Below are positions 24,425 to 39,639 of a stretch of DNA of 64,000 nucleotides, piece by piece (position 1 is the first letter of the stretch; each line of letters begins with the position of its first letter). Where the stretch lies: NCBI GenBank assembly GCA_036417435.1, contig CM070900.1, positions 117,940,315 through 118,004,314 of the forward strand, written 5' to 3'. Below the pieces are notes generated by a model, which was given only the letters and a program-made list of their open reading frames with translations, searched no databases and was not told where the DNA came from. This DNA is from Inia geoffrensis (Eukaryota > Chordata > Mammalia > Artiodactyla > Iniidae). A program made the position numbers and the translations under genes.

Positions 24425-24720
24425 GTAGAACTAAGAATGAAATGGTCACATAATGTTCCTTTTCTCCTTTTCTTCCAGACCAGCAGTTCAAATACATTTC
24501 TCAGATGTCTTACACTTGGGTTGGGGTGATGTGGACAGAAATGACCTATGTCACTTCTAGTCCTGGTACACAGAAATAATTTATGTGCCCCATCCTCCAC
24601 TTTCTGTTCCCATTTTGGGGTGACCGTGGAGACCACATGATGAAGATTGTATGCCACAAGAAGAAAGATGATTGGGTCCTTGACTAAGTACATTGATCAA
24701 TAAACCAAAAGCTGGATCTT
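24425..24720 (+). repeat. Old LTR-like repeat
   Basis: GGGTTGGGGTGATGTGGACAGAAATGACCTATGTCACTTC resembles the body of an MLT1-like LTR. Both ends are unclear. Confidence 0.4.
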
Positions 24721-24740
24721 CCCAAAGAGTAATAAAAATA

Positions 24741-26420
24741 AAAGACCATCAGAAAGAATGATCAATAATGCAAAGAGAGGACATTAATAAATAATATTAA
24801 AAATAGAAATAAAATAATTACAGGTATAGAACAAATTAAAATACCAAGATCATAAGGAAATTATATGTTAAATTTTATAAAAGCAAATTTTAAGATTAAC
24901 TCAAATGGAAAATTTTCTATAAAAATTTAGATTACCTAAATTAACTCAAAAGGAATAAACTTGTATCTGATGAATCAACCACTAGAGAAAGTGTGTTAGC
25001 AGACAAAAATCTATAGCAAATAAAGGCACCAAGTCCAGAAAATCTTACAGGCAGGCTTTACCAATACTTCAGAGGACAGAAAAATTCCTTTTTTGTGCAG
25101 AAAAATTTTTTAAAAGTAGAAAAAGAGGGAAATTCTACAGTTGCTTTTATGGGGTTAATGTATTTTAGGTACCAGAACTAGAAAAGCAAGTAAGAGAAAG
25201 AAAAATGATAGCTTAACCTCCGTTATGAGTATACAAGCAAATATCTTAAAGTGTTGACCAATTGAATCAAACAAGTATTTTAAAAAATACATTATGGTTG
25301 AGGATGGCTTATTCCAGGATTAATGTTTGAGCATTATAACATTCCCATTAGTATTAGGAATGAGCAAATAATACCTATTATCTCCACCAGTAATCATCAT
25401 TGCTCTGGAGTTTCTAACCAGTGAAATAAAATAAGAAAGAAAGAACAGTTGTATGAATTAGGAAGAATCAAATATTTATTATTTGAAGATTATTTGTACA
25501 GAAATCCAATAATATCTACAACCAAACAACTAGAACTAATATGACAGTTAAGCAGAGTTCCTGAATATAAGAGCAAGGTACCAAAATCAATAGAATATCT
25601 GTATGTCAGCTGTTAATGAGGTTTATACGATGACTTAATGTTTTCCCATGCAATGCGTAAATGTGTCACTGATATTGCCCTACTAAATATTGATATCCTA
25701 AAGTTAAATTAGTAAAGCTGTGTTATTGTTTCATGAATAAATTTATAGATCAATAAAACAAAACCCAGAGACAGGAACAAACACACATATGTGAGACCTT
25801 GGTATATGACAGGCATGACATTACAATTCAGGGCTAAAAAACCCCCAAAACAACAACAACAACAACAAAAACCCTACTCAATAAATGATGCTGGGATAAC
25901 TGTTTACTACATGGGAAAAAATAAAATCTCTGCTTTACACTATTTCTGAGAATATAATCCAGATGAATGAAATTTAAATGTAAAGAGAAAAACTTTAAAA
26001 GTTTTAGAACAATATAGGAGAATTTATGACTTTAGGATAGGGAAGGATTTCATAAACCAGGCACAAAAAGGAAAATATTGACAATTAGATAACATTAAAT
26101 TAATAATCTATGTTCCAATAAAGATATCAAAATAAAATTGAAAGACTAGTCACAGACTTGTTATATTTACAATGTATACAATTTATAAAATACTTCATGT
26201 TTAGACTACATAAAGAGCTCCTCAAACAGATGAAGAATAACAAAAGAGACATAAACACAGTTCACAGAAGAGACCCAGATGGCTAATAAACATATGAAAA
26301 AATGCTCAACTATTTTAGTATCAGAAAAATGCCAGTGTGAACAATTGAGTTTACCTATAACACAGAACAGATATACAAAATTTGAATTAACTAGGACAAA
26401 AGAGCCTTAAAGTGTCAGCA
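24741..26420 (+). mobile_element. Degraded L1M, ORF2 region
   Basis: Although very diverged, the order of L1 ORF2 landmarks can be followed: CTTACAGGCAGGCTTTACC near 25045, TAATCATCATTGCTCTGGAG near 25391, AATATCTACAACCAAAC near 25512, CAATAAATGATGCTGGGATAAC near 25880, AGGCACAAAAAGGAAAA near 26060 and AAAGAGCTCCTCAAACAGATG near 26211. Nothing translatable survives. A CAA microsatellite is at about 25848-25870. The element probably continues at 27846-28410, after the LTR insertion. Confidence 0.65.
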
Positions 26421-26499
26421 TGTAAAACACACATACACATACATACCCCCAAATCAAACAAAACCAAAAAGTCGCTAATAAAAGCATGAATTTGAACAA

Positions 26500-26907
26500 T
26501 TACTATAGCAGACACTGTTAACTGCCTATCCAATATCCATCCCTCTCTCTTCCTAAAGAATAAATGCCCAATATTGTCCAGAACAAAAAGAGGTAGGTTC
26601 CCAATGATGACTCATGACTAGTCTGACCTAGACATGACTTTTCCCCTCTCTCTCAGCCATCCTTGCAGATAGCAGCTCCGTATGAAACTTTTTTGGCCAA
26701 TGAGACATAAAAAGAAATATTTTGGTGTTGTTTCTGTGCAAACTTTTGCTGTCTCTGTCCTATCCACTCCATTTCCTTATTTGTACTTAAAAATGATGGC
26801 TGGAGCTGTGGCAACTATCCTGTCACCAAGAATAAAAGACAAAGAGAATTGCGAACATATCAGTTGCTATAGTTAGGTTCTTTTACACATGCAGCCAAAT
26901 GCCATCC
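26500..26907 (+). repeat. Old LTR-type repeat (MLT1-like) interrupted by a retroviral LTR
   Basis: ACTGCCTATCCAATATCC, GCCAATGAGACATAAAAAG and the end GCAGCCAAATGCCATCC resemble a MLT1-like repeat whose end was hit by the solo LTR starting at 26908. Family uncertain; no protein in the 64-codon frame 26682-26876. Confidence 0.4.
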
Positions 26908-27330
26908 TGTAACTGAGCAGGACCTTATGGGGCCTTCCCAGGACAGGACCCCACCCCTCCCCATTTCCTCTACCTGTCTGTTGTTTGCAGAAAAACTTTA
27001 GCCTCCTAGGCCTTCCCCAAGTTCCAAAAAATAATTTTAATCAGAGAAATGAGAAAATGCAGAAAGAAAGGAAAACAGTCAAGCGAGACCTTTAGTTCCC
27101 CCTCAAGGGATATAGATAATATTCTGAGCCATGTCCTCTGAGCTGTTTTGCAGATACTGAAACCCCCACAAGGTGGAAGAATTTAACTGTGTGCTGCCCA
27201 CAAGCACATAGACCCCAGACGGGTTGGAACCAGAAGGCTGATGATACTGACTCCAGGCTACCTCACCACTAACCAATCAGAATGTCCACAAGCTGATCAT
27301 GCACCCCACAACCCCTCTCCCTCACCCTGT

Positions 27331-27340
27331 CTTTAAAAAC
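27331..27340 (+). promoter_or_regulatory. TATA-like box of the solo LTR
   Basis: CTTTAAAAAC lies downstream of the CCAAT-type box where an LTR TATA box is expected. The L1 integrated about 10 bp further on, separating it from the natural start region. Confidence 0.5.
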
Positions 27341-27691
27341 CTTTCTCTGACCTACTGGAGAACGGACTTGATGATATGGGGAGGGGGAAGGGTGAGCTGT
27401 GACAAAGCGAAAGAGAGGCATGGACATATATACACTACCAAACGTAAGGTAGATAGCTAGCGGGAAGCAGCCACATAGCACAGGGAGATCAGCTTGGTGC
27501 TTTGTGACCGCCTGGAGGGGTGGGATAGGGAGGGTGGGAGGGAGGGAGACGCAAGAGGGAAGAGATATGGGAACATATGTATATGTATAACTGATTCATT
27601 TTGTTATAAAGCAGAAACTAACACACCATTGTAAAGCAATTATACCCCAATAAAGATGTTAAAAAACAAAACAAAACAAACCTTTCCCTGA
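27337..27691 (+). mobile_element. Short L1 insertion (3'UTR only) with target-site duplication
   Basis: Only the last 320 bp of an L1 are present: CTTGATGATATGGGGAGG, GCATGGACATATATACACTACC, a G-rich GGGTGGGAGGGAGGGAG tract, and CCCCAATAAAGATGTT followed by an A-rich tail. The flanks AAACCTTTCTCTGA (27337-27350) and AAACCTTTCCCTGA (27678-27691) are the target-site duplication with one difference. The same subfamily tail occurs at 43776-44068. Confidence 0.93.
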
Positions 27692-27754
27692 AAGCATAGG
27701 AGAGTTCCGGTCTTTTAAGCACTAGCTCCTTGTACTCCTTGCTTCGTGCCCTGC

Positions 27755-27760
27755 AATAAA
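27755..27760 (+). terminator. Polyadenylation signal of the solo LTR
   Basis: AATAAA in CTGCAATAAACGCTGCAC, placed as in the R region of an LTR. Confidence 0.65.
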
Positions 27761-27845
27761 CGCTGCACTTTCCTTCACCACAACCTGGTGTCAGTAAATT
27801 GGCTTTATTGCATGGGTGAGTTGACTTAAGTTTGGTTGGATAACA

Positions 27846-28410
27846 ACCCTATTTGGCAAACTGCATTGGTGAGCAATTTGTCAATATATAGTAAAGCTGA
27901 ACATGTTCTTATCCTAAAAACTGGAAATTGGGTATCTATTTTATATCCTATAGGAAATCTTGCACATGTGTACAAGGAGATATGCATAAGGTCCACAATG
28001 CAACATTGATCATAAAACACTGCAAACAATCTAATTGTCCCTTAATGAACAAATAATACATTTTTTAATATTTACACAGTAGAATGATATAGATCAAGTT
28101 AAATAAGTGAACTAGACCTATATGTATCCATACAGATATTTCTCAAAAATGTATTTTTGAATCAAAAGAACAAGCTGCAAAAGGATAATATATATATCAA
28201 ACCTTTTATACAAATTTTAACATACAAACTAATTTTCATATTGTTTAGGCTCCCATATTTATCTAGAAAGCATAAAAATACAGGTAAGAAGGAATATCAA
28301 CTTCAGACTAGTGATTAGTAATGTTGTGAAGGAAATGGAATCTGGGGACAACTACCAAAGGAGTAGCAAGTGTATTCGAGTGTTTTATTTATTTAAATAA
28401 AAATTTAAAA
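27846..28410 (+). mobile_element. Old L1M 3' region
   Basis: GTAAAGCTGAACATGTTC, CTTGCACATGTGTACAAGG and CTAATTGTCCCTTAATGAAC correspond to L1 ORF2 C-terminal landmarks in forward orientation, followed by an old 3'UTR. Probably the continuation of the element at 24741-26420. Confidence 0.65.
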
Positions 28411-28518
28411 CAAGCATGGGAATACATTTATATTGTTTACATCTGAATTCTGAGTATATGGTTGTTATACTATTCTACATATTTGACAGTATGCTTGACA
28501 TATTTATGATTTGAGAAT

Positions 28519-28744
28519 AAAAGTAAAGAAAAGGGGCTTCCCTGGTGGCACAGTGGTTGAGAGTCCGCCTGCCGATGCAGGGGACACGGGTTCGTGCCCC
28601 GGTCTGGGAAGATCCCACATGCCGCGGAGCGGCTGGGCCCGTGAGCCATGGCCGCTGAGCCTGCGCATCCGGAGCCTGTGCTCCGCAACGGGAGAGGCCA
28701 CAACAGTGAGAGGCCCGCATACCGCAAAAAAAAGTAAAGAAAAG
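28519..28744 (+). mobile_element. Young CHR-type SINE with perfect target-site duplication
   Basis: The body starts at 28535 with GGCTTCCCTGGTGG and ends GCATACCGC plus an A-run. The pol III A box (TGGCACAGTGG, 28546-28556) and B box (GGTTCGTGCC, 28589-28598) look intact. Perfect 15-bp duplications AAAAGTAAAGAAAAG lie at 28519-28533 and 28730-28744. The body retains many CpGs. Overlapping frames of up to 130 codons are only SINE sequence. Confidence 0.95.
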
Positions 28745-28867
28745 AATGTGTATAATTTCTATTAAGAAAGTTACAAAACTTTTGGAAGAACATACATAAA
28801 GCTCTGAATCACTGGGAAGATTTGCCTTATTTCTGGAGGGAAAAAATAATTTTTGTAACAATATCAA

Positions 28868-29024
28868 TTATTTAAAAATTAATATACAAATTTAATGTAA
28901 TCCAATTAAAATTCTAATAGTATTTCTTATGGAAATTCACAAGGTAACTTTTAATTTCATTTGGAATATGAGAATAACCATGAAATATTTATGAGAAGAA
29001 AATAATGAAAGAATTCCTACTACT
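28868..29024 (+). mobile_element. Old L1 fragment, ORF2
   Basis: TTTAATGTAATCCAATTAAAATTCTAATAG and CATTTGGAATATGAGAATAACC match the ORF2 block encoding the [12 protein letters not shown]-type region in L1. Short and diverged. Confidence 0.6.
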
Positions 29025-29190
29025 GTAGTAGTCAGGATTCTCCAGAGAAACAGAATCAACAGGATATATACATAAAAAGTGAAAGAGAGAGAACTTTTAA
29101 ATAAATTAGCTCACACAATTGTGCAGGTTTGGCAAGTCCAAATCTGCAGGTAGGTCTGGCAGGCTGGAGACCCAGGGAAGAGCTGTGATT
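29025..29190 (-). repeat. LTR-type repeat, reverse fragment
   Basis: GTCAGGATTCTCCAGAGAAACAGAATCAACAGG and CAGGCTGGAGACCCAGGGAAGAGC are the reverse complement of the 3' part of the repeat at 3222-3800 and 34517-34999. Confidence 0.65.
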
Positions 29191-29689
29191 CAAATAAATC
29201 CAGCCAAACAAACAAACAAACAAAAAAAATTACAATACAACTCAGAAATGGGGAAATTGTGATAAAAGGACTCTAGTGAATATTAAATCCATTTAAATAT
29301 AGAACTAAGACTAAGCAATGTGGATATTATGTCAGAGGACAGAGGGTAGATATTATTCAAACTGATGGAATAAATACCAGTAGGATTGGGAGATGATAAA
29401 GAGGAGACAGGAGGAAGCTTTTAAACGTGCTGGCTTCCTCTATTTATTATTAGGGAGTCAATCAACAAATGGCTAAAATTAAAACAAGGAATTAAAAAAA
29501 TACACAATGACTTCAAACTCAATGGTTTTAATATTTCCTCAAGCTAGAGTGATTCAAAAAACCCTTAATATCTTTTGGAGATCAAGAAACATTTATCTGA
29601 TGTTAATTGTTTCAGTCACTTTAGGACCTTTCACCTTTGGTAAATTCCAGTATAATTAACTTTAATATTTTTATTTGAAACAGGTTGTG
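29191..29689. other. No recognised feature
   Basis: AT-rich sequence with an AAAC microsatellite stub near 29208-29225. Nothing else is recognised. Confidence 0.45.
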
Positions 29690-29920
29690 TCATCCCATTA
29701 TAACATATTTCTTCTCTCTATCAAACTATTCTCTCATTTGTATATATTTGTGTAAAGAGATGTTTGGGATGATTTTTATTCCAATGTTAAATATGATTTT
29801 TGACCCTCTAGAATATAAATACCATGAGGGCAGGAGAATTTATTGGATTTATTCACTGCTAGATCTTCAGTGTCTAGTTCAGCGTACACAGTAGGCATTC
29901 AATGAAAATTTGTTGACAGT
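29690..29920 (+). repeat. L2 3' end
   Basis: TACCATGAGGGCAGGAGAATTTATTGG, CTTCAGTGTCTAGTTCAGC and AGTAGGCATTCAATGAAAATTTGTTGA fit the L2 3' tail. The 69-codon frame at 29685-29894 lies in it. Confidence 0.72.
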
Positions 29921-30002
29921 GGGAACTGGGGTAATGTTTTTATTTCAACTTTCCTTATTGTTTAAACTTTTTATATTGAGAATGTATCATTTTAATAAGA
30001 AG

Positions 30003-30093
30003 TCACCCAAGTGCCCATCAACAATTGGCTTAAGAAGATGTGTTATACATATATAAATGTGTATATATATAAAAATCTTATAAAAATCTTATG

Positions 30094-30124
<31 letters not shown>

Positions 30125-30550
30125 AAATATTACTTAGCAATAATAAAGAATGAAATATTGCCATTGCAGCAACATGGATGGACCTAGAGAATATTATGCT
30201 TAGTGAAATCAGTCAAAGACAAATACTATATGATATCCCTTATATGTGGAATCTAAAAAATAATATAAATAAATCTATATACAAAACAGAAAGACTCACA
30301 GACAAACTTACAGTTACTAAAGGGGAGAGGGAAGTGTGGACAGACAAATTAAGAGTATGGGATAAACAGATACAAACTACTAAACATAAAATATCAATAG
30401 ATAAGCAACAAGGGTTTACTGTATAGCACAGGGAATTATATTCAATATCTCGTAATAACTGATAATGGAATATAATCTGCAAAAAATGAATCACTATGCT
30501 GTACACTTGAAACTAGTGCGATATTGTAAATGAAATATACTTCAATAAAA
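30003..30550 (+). mobile_element. L1 3' end, forward
   Basis: It begins in the end of ORF2 (CCCAAGTGCCCATCAACAATTGG, CAACATGGATGGACCTAG, CTTATATGTGGAATCTAA). It goes on through the 3'UTR (GTATAGCACAGGGAATTATATTC, ACTTGAAACTAG) to CTTCAATAAAAAC. A TA microsatellite at about 30091-30118 has expanded inside it. 5'-truncated. Confidence 0.88.
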
Positions 30551-31316
30551 ACAAAAAATTATTAAAAAAATTTAAAAAACAGTGAAGGAAAAGCAGAAGT
30601 GGAGAATTATGTGAATATACTAATAGATCAGTGAAACAATTAAAAATCTTGAACCTTAGTCCATACACACAAAAAATTTCAAGACAAATTAGCATTAAAT
30701 AAAACCAATGAATATAAATATATTAGAAGAAAATATAAGAAACTATTTTCATAATTTTTACATAGGGAAATCTTCACTAAGCCAGACCCAGAAATCAGAA
30801 ACCATAATGGAAATGGTAGATTTGAGCACATAAAATTAAAATGTCTGCAAGATAAAGGAAACCATAAAAAAACCCTTAAAAGACAAATCACTGACTGCAG
30901 AGAAATATTTGCACTATACATATCAATTTTTAATATCTATATTATATAAAAAAGACCCACAAATAAATAAGATCAAGACAACCCAATGTAAACATGGCCA
31001 AAGGATATGAACAAGCAAGTCACAGAAGACGTATAAATGACTAACAGCTATGAAAACATGATGAAGTTTACAGTAATCAGGAATATGCAAGAATAAAGTA
31101 TTTTTTTATTCATTACATTGACAAAAATTAAAAGTGATAATATCCAATACTGACAAGATGTATGGACTTGGGCACTCTCATACATTGTTAACGGCAGTTT
31201 AAATTGGTACTGCTTTTTTGTAGGGTAACTTGGCAGTATCTATACAAAGGTATAATGCATATACCCTTTAACTATCCATCCTACTTAAGAAACGTATCTA
31301 CAGAAATACTTGCATG

Positions 31317-31545
31317 TAATAATAGCTAACACAAATTGGATGCTTCCAATGTGCTAGAGATTTTCTGAATGCTCCAAACTTATTCTCACAACAACTATCT
31401 ATCAGGTAAATACTACTATTGTTTATTCCACAAATGAGAAAACTGAGGACCAGAGAGGTTTTCCACGTGTCCATGGTCACACAGAGTTAGGAAGTAGGAG
31501 AGCTGGGATTTGAACCCAGGCGATTTGTCAGAACCCATACTCTTA
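31317..31545 (-). repeat. MIR SINE, nearly complete, reverse
   Basis: Well-kept MIR in reverse: AATAATAGCTAACACAAATTGG, CTATCTATCAGGTAAATACTACTATTG, ACAAATGAGAAAACTGAGGACCAGAGAGG, CACACAGAGTTAGGAAG and GGGATTTGAACCCAGGC. Its 229 bp cover almost the full element. Confidence 0.9.
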
Positions 31546-31824
31546 AAAAATAATGTGTGTAAAGACACACATACAAAAATGTTCATTGAGAATTGTTTGC
31601 AATGGTGAAAAAATGAAAACTTCACAAACTCATTAAAATGTTACTGCTACATTCATTACATGTATTCATACTATGTAATACTTTAAAACTATTAAAAAAT
31701 TGGCATATTTTGAGGTATTCTAACATGGAAATATATCAAAGATGTAATTGAATAATGCAGGTCACAGACTATTTATGTATATAAAATCTTACTTATTAAA
31801 AAATAAAGTGTATGAATTTATACA

Positions 31825-31898
31825 CTATATGTGTATATATGTATATATGTGTGTGTGTATATATATGTGTATATATGTGTGTGTATATATATATATAC

Positions 31899-31975
<77 letters not shown>
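31825..31975. repeat. 150-bp TG/TA microsatellite
   Basis: Mixed TG and TA units, ending in about 60 bp of uninterrupted TA. Apparent frames rich in Tyr-Ile or His-Thr across it (31748-32097) are translations of the repeat. Confidence 0.95.
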
Positions 31976-31977
<2 letters not shown>

Positions 31978-32160
31978 GGCTTGATAGAATCTTACACCAA
32001 ACTATTATTTTGGGCAAGGGTGAGGGTTTGGGGCAAGAAGGCTAGAGAAATGAAGGTTGCTTTCTCACTTGTAACTATATTTTTCTGTATTTTTTGAAAT
32101 TTTTTGAAAATTTTTTGAAAATTTTTGAAATTTTACCATGAGACTGTATGTTTATATACT

Positions 32161-34516
32161 TAAGTAAATAGTTTTAGAAAAAGTTAGATATCCATTACGT
32201 GAGCAATAAAAAGAAACTACAATTTTGGAAGAGAATTCAACTAAACATAAATAGTAATTTTTGGTTATGTTTTTCTTTCTAAAATATTCCTTTTCTATGT
32301 TGGGTCTGTGTTACTTTTTGAATTTTTTTTTTAAGTGAGGAAAATAGACACACAGTTGGCAATTGCATAAGACGACTCTTTGGCATTTCCTCAAACATTC
32401 TTGTCTTACCCCAGCCACTGCTGTTGTCATGAACTCTCTATAGGCTGTGCTCTGCTGCATCCACATAACCAATTCCTCAGGGCTACAATGCAATAGCACT
32501 TTTCCTCAAGCCTGTGTCATTTGCCCCTCACCTTCTACACCAGGACTTCCCTGTTGCCTCTGAATCATAAGAGGCTATAGGACCCCCTCATAACCCAGGC
32601 AGGCCCAGCTTGGGAGAGCAACAGAGTAATTTCCTGTGCAGAGAACTTCTTGCAATGGGAAATAAGAGCTGGCATGTAAATTCTTCTCCCTTCTTTTATG
32701 GAGTGTCTGGAGAAGAAGTGATTTATATAGTATTTTGGAAGACAGTCCTATGACAAGCAATCAGTTGTGCTCAGTACCAAACAATGGCAACTGGGTAATG
32801 CACTCTTCCTAATGCGCTCTGCCTCACACCCTATTTTTCTCACTGTTGCTTCCTTGGAACTGGAATCTATGATAAAGTAATAGCCCATAAGCTGTTACCA
32901 GGCCATGGTTTCTGGAGAACCCATGCTAAGAGAGTGGCCTAATTATGAACCATCTTTCTGGAAGAGTTAATCTGAAAACAGCTTGTTTGCTTTATAAATG
33001 TTTTAATGAATAGTACATTACTTGTAAAAACAATACTATGACTGGCTGCATAGGGCAGTCATCTTAGACTAGAAAGATGAGAGTGAACAAATGAACATTT
33101 TTTAAAAGATCTACATAATATTCCTGCTAATTGGAGGTTATGATTGGAATGTCATCTGTTGATATACAATTGTTTAAGTTAGACATCAAACTTTTTAATA
33201 TACTTAATTATGATTGGTATTTAAATTATAACTTTAAACAATAGTATTTACTTAATCTGTGATTTTTGATCTTTAGCCAGTATGTAGCTGTTAGAATTTG
33301 GCCTGTTTTCTGAGGTAAACTTTCCCTAACGTCTGCAAAACTTATTATGAACTAAACACATATTCTTAAAAATTTGTGAAATAATATTACTTTTTATAGA
33401 ACAGAAAATATCAGTTTAAATGCTAAAGTATAAATGAGTTGATCAGGAGATGACTAATATCAGAGGAGATATAATTTGAATAAGTCCGGGTATAATGCCA
33501 AATATTTTCAATTGAAGCTCAGAATTAATAGCTATACTTAAAATATGAAATTAGTGGTAGATGATACACAAAATATTTGATAGAACAATTTATCTCAGAA
33601 TGAACAATTAATTTATATTTAGATGTTGAGTAAGAAATTAGCAAATACTGTTTAAGAAAGTAATCCTCTGCTCTAAAAAGCTTTGAAATGTCAGGAAGCA
33701 ATTAAAATTAACTTTGGCAATTTCTGAATATTATTTTTCCCACCTATTTGGCTATAACTCTTTCTTTGTGGGGAATAGATGACTAATGACTTCACTACTA
33801 TCATGGAGGTAACTGTTGCAATAGACATTGAATGTAACTTCTAGAACACTTATCTCCCTAGTGAGATGTATGTCCCCAAGAAGGGGTGCATAGTCAACTC
33901 AATACAGTTAGAGATATTAAACTTTACTTATGTTTAATACATGGATTGACTGGACATCCATATATATGGATCTGACTAAAATCAGACCTTCTGACATATG
34001 TTCACACTTTACTTACAGAATGTGAGGTATGATTGAGGAAAGAGTCCCACAGTGTGGAAGATTTTACACTGGTACCCACATTTGTGTAAAATCATATTAC
34101 CACGTAATGAAGTTTATATGTTTTTGGTTGAACAGATCAGGTGGTTATACCTCCTATATTATCTGAAATAGTATATAATTAGAAGAAGTATTACCATGAA
34201 TATATTTTATATAATAAAATGTTCATAACTTATCTCAGGGAAAAGTATTTATATTACATTAGGTTTAGAGTCTGAAGGGAAGGCTTATGTGTTATAGTGT
34301 CATGTGACAGAAAAGGGGAGTGTGGCAGGGAATGAGAAAGAGCCAATACAAAGTTGCATTATCAAGTTTGTCACCGTTAGTATCAAATGCCACAGCTCAG
34401 TCTATGAGATCATCTTCCATGAAACAGTATAAGTGACTTCATCCTCCCTTCATCATCCCTTGGGAGGACAAATTAGGAAGTAATAGTCTTCTGGCCTCCT
34501 TCTTTTAATGAAAGAT
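32161..34516. other. No recognised gene
   Basis: Mostly AT-rich. Parts of 32330-32930 and 33740-34420 are less AT-rich and may be old LTRs, but I could not match them. Short reverse frames at 32311-32499 and 32575-32760 have no known motif. Confidence 0.4.
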
Positions 34517-34999
34517 TGTGATGGTTAATGTTATCTGTACAGTTATCTGGTCACTGGATGTCCAGACACCTGGTTAAACATTATTTCTGGGTGTTTCTGT
34601 GAAGGTGTTTCTGGAAGAGATTAGATTTGAATTGGTGCACTAATTAAAGCAGATTGTCCTCCCCAGTGTTGGGGTTGGGGGGACCAACTGATTTGTGGAG
34701 GGTTTGAAAAGAACAAAAGGAAGACAAAAGTTGAATTTACTGTCTGCCTGAATGCATACATGAGATGGGACATGGATCTTCTACTGGCAATCCTGGCTCT
34801 CAAAACTTCAGACTCAGGGCTCCAGCTCTCAGGTTTTCAAACTGCACCACTGGCTTTCCTAGGTCTTCAACTTGCAAATAGCAGATTGTGGGACTTCCTA
34901 GCCCCATCAGCACACAAGCCAATATCTTATAATAAATCTCATTTTATATACGCATATATACTATTGATTCTGTTTCCCTGGAGAACTCTAACTAATACA
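34517..34999 (+). repeat. MaLR/ERVL-like LTR-type repeat
   Basis: It starts TGTGATGGTTAATGTTATC and includes TCTGGGTGTTTCTGTGAAGG. It ends AATAAATCTC ... GATTCTGTTTCCCTGGAGAACTCTAACTAATACA, the same family as 3222-3800. The two frames at 34621-35023 are within or across it. Confidence 0.7.
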
Positions 35000-35634
35000 A
35001 AGGTTCAGCCTGTGGGGCTTTAATTCCCCCACACTTCTGACTTTTGCATGACTGCCAAGCAGTCCTGTGGCATCTTATGCTTCAGCATCAAAAGAGAGTC
35101 CCAGGGCTGGAGGAGAGGCACTGTTAGCTTGTATGTGTGTGAAGTTGGTTGAAGTCTACAGAGAATGTTGCTGCGATAGCTGCTGGAGTAAGTGCACAAA
35201 GGTCCCAAGGACTGATGAGGCCAAGATGAGTAAGTCATTTTTCATCACAAAAAGACAATTGTTCCAAGTATGTATTTTACCCAGAAGTTTTTTTAGAAAA
35301 AAAAATGCTTATATTTAATTTGTTCCTTAAAGGTAAAAATAGTACTTCAGCAGTTAGTGAAAAATCAACTTATTTTTGAGAGAAATGTGTGTTATGGGGA
35401 GAGAATTTTGAATACAAATCTTTGCAAAATTTTCCATGTTTATGGGATATCATGGCTGAAAATGATTAAGTACAGCACCTATAAAGCTCCTTTATCTGCA
35501 CACTTAAAAAAGAATTTTTCAACTTATTCTAAATGATCCAAATAATTTATTGAGTTTTAAATTCATTTGCTACAAATGTTAAAATATATCTTTTGATTGG
35601 TTTATAGGAAAGCTGATTGATACCAATGTAAATT
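35000..35634. other. No recognised gene
   Basis: Sequence up to about 35230 (CCACACTTCTGACTTTTGC, GAGGCACTGTTAGCTTGTATG) is less AT-rich and may be an old LTR. The rest is plain AT-rich DNA before the L1 target site. Confidence 0.35.
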
Positions 35635-38999
<3,365 letters not shown>

Positions 39000-39639
39000 A
39001 TATAAAATTATTGAAAATATTTGTATACTTGGTAGACGGGATTAAAAAATGAGTATCAGAATTTGGTAAACACAGCCAACAAAAAACTTCTTTCATTTGG
39101 ATATAAATATTTTTGTGAAGTTTCTCTTTCAGTTAGGAAAGTCATTAAAAACATATACTGATATAAACTAAACTTAGTACCAGACTGTCAGATCACTCAG
39201 TTACAAAGTTTAAATCAGGATGTAAAAAAATATTTTTTACAGGATGTAAAAAAATATTTTCAATTATAAAACGATTAATAGTAATTTTCTAGTGAGAGCA
39301 AAAAGATTTTATAATAGTAATAATGAAATAGGTTTAAGTACAGTTTATTTCATATAAATTTCATCCTTTAAATGTCTTTCATAATAAATATCTTTAGAGT
39401 AGCACATATGTAATTTATAAATAAATAAATATTATAGTATATGCCCAAATTTCTTGATAGGAGTATGTGATTTACAAAAATAAAGACACTCACTTTAGAA
39501 AACATTATTGGTTATGTAATAGTATATATACACATTTTTCTTTATAGAACCATGCTGCATTGTCTTCAGGACAATAGACTTATAAACTTAGCTGAACATG
39601 TACTCTGCGGGTTCCTAGTTTTACTACCTATGACTTCTT
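39000..39639. other. AT-rich sequence with a short tandem duplication
   Basis: No gene. A 24-bp period duplication lies at about 39216-39261: CAGGATGTAAAAAAATATTTT occurs twice in direct succession. Confidence 0.6.

Larger units (their letters stand above)
26908..27845 (+). repeat. Solo retroviral (ERV1-like) LTR, interrupted by an L1
   Basis: The element begins TGTAACTGAGCAGG and ends GGATAACA, so it has TG...CA ends. Between them lie an AACCAATCAG CCAAT-type box (about 27270), a TTTAAAAA TATA-like box (about 27334), an AATAAA signal (27755-27760) and a G/T-rich tail, the usual plan of a gammaretrovirus-like LTR with U3, R and U5. Without the nested L1 it is roughly 600 bp, a normal length. 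Flanking ATCC and ACCC may be a decayed 4-bp target duplication. No internal gag, pol or env sequence is present, so it is a solo LTR left by recombination. Confidence 0.82.
30590..32160 (+). mobile_element. Old L1M 3' region, interrupted
   Basis: ATCTTCACTAAGCCAGACCC, AACATGGCCAAAGGATATG, ATTGTTAACGGCAGTTTAAATTGG and ACTTGGCAGTATCTATAC are ORF2 C-terminal landmarks, and GAAATTTTACCATGAGACTGTATG resembles an old L1 3' end. A MIR-like segment lies at 31317-31545 and a long microsatellite at 31825-31975. Confidence 0.7.

Noticed and set aside
31748..32097. Tyr-Ile and His-Thr repeat peptides
   Set aside because: They are direct translations of the TG/TA microsatellite.
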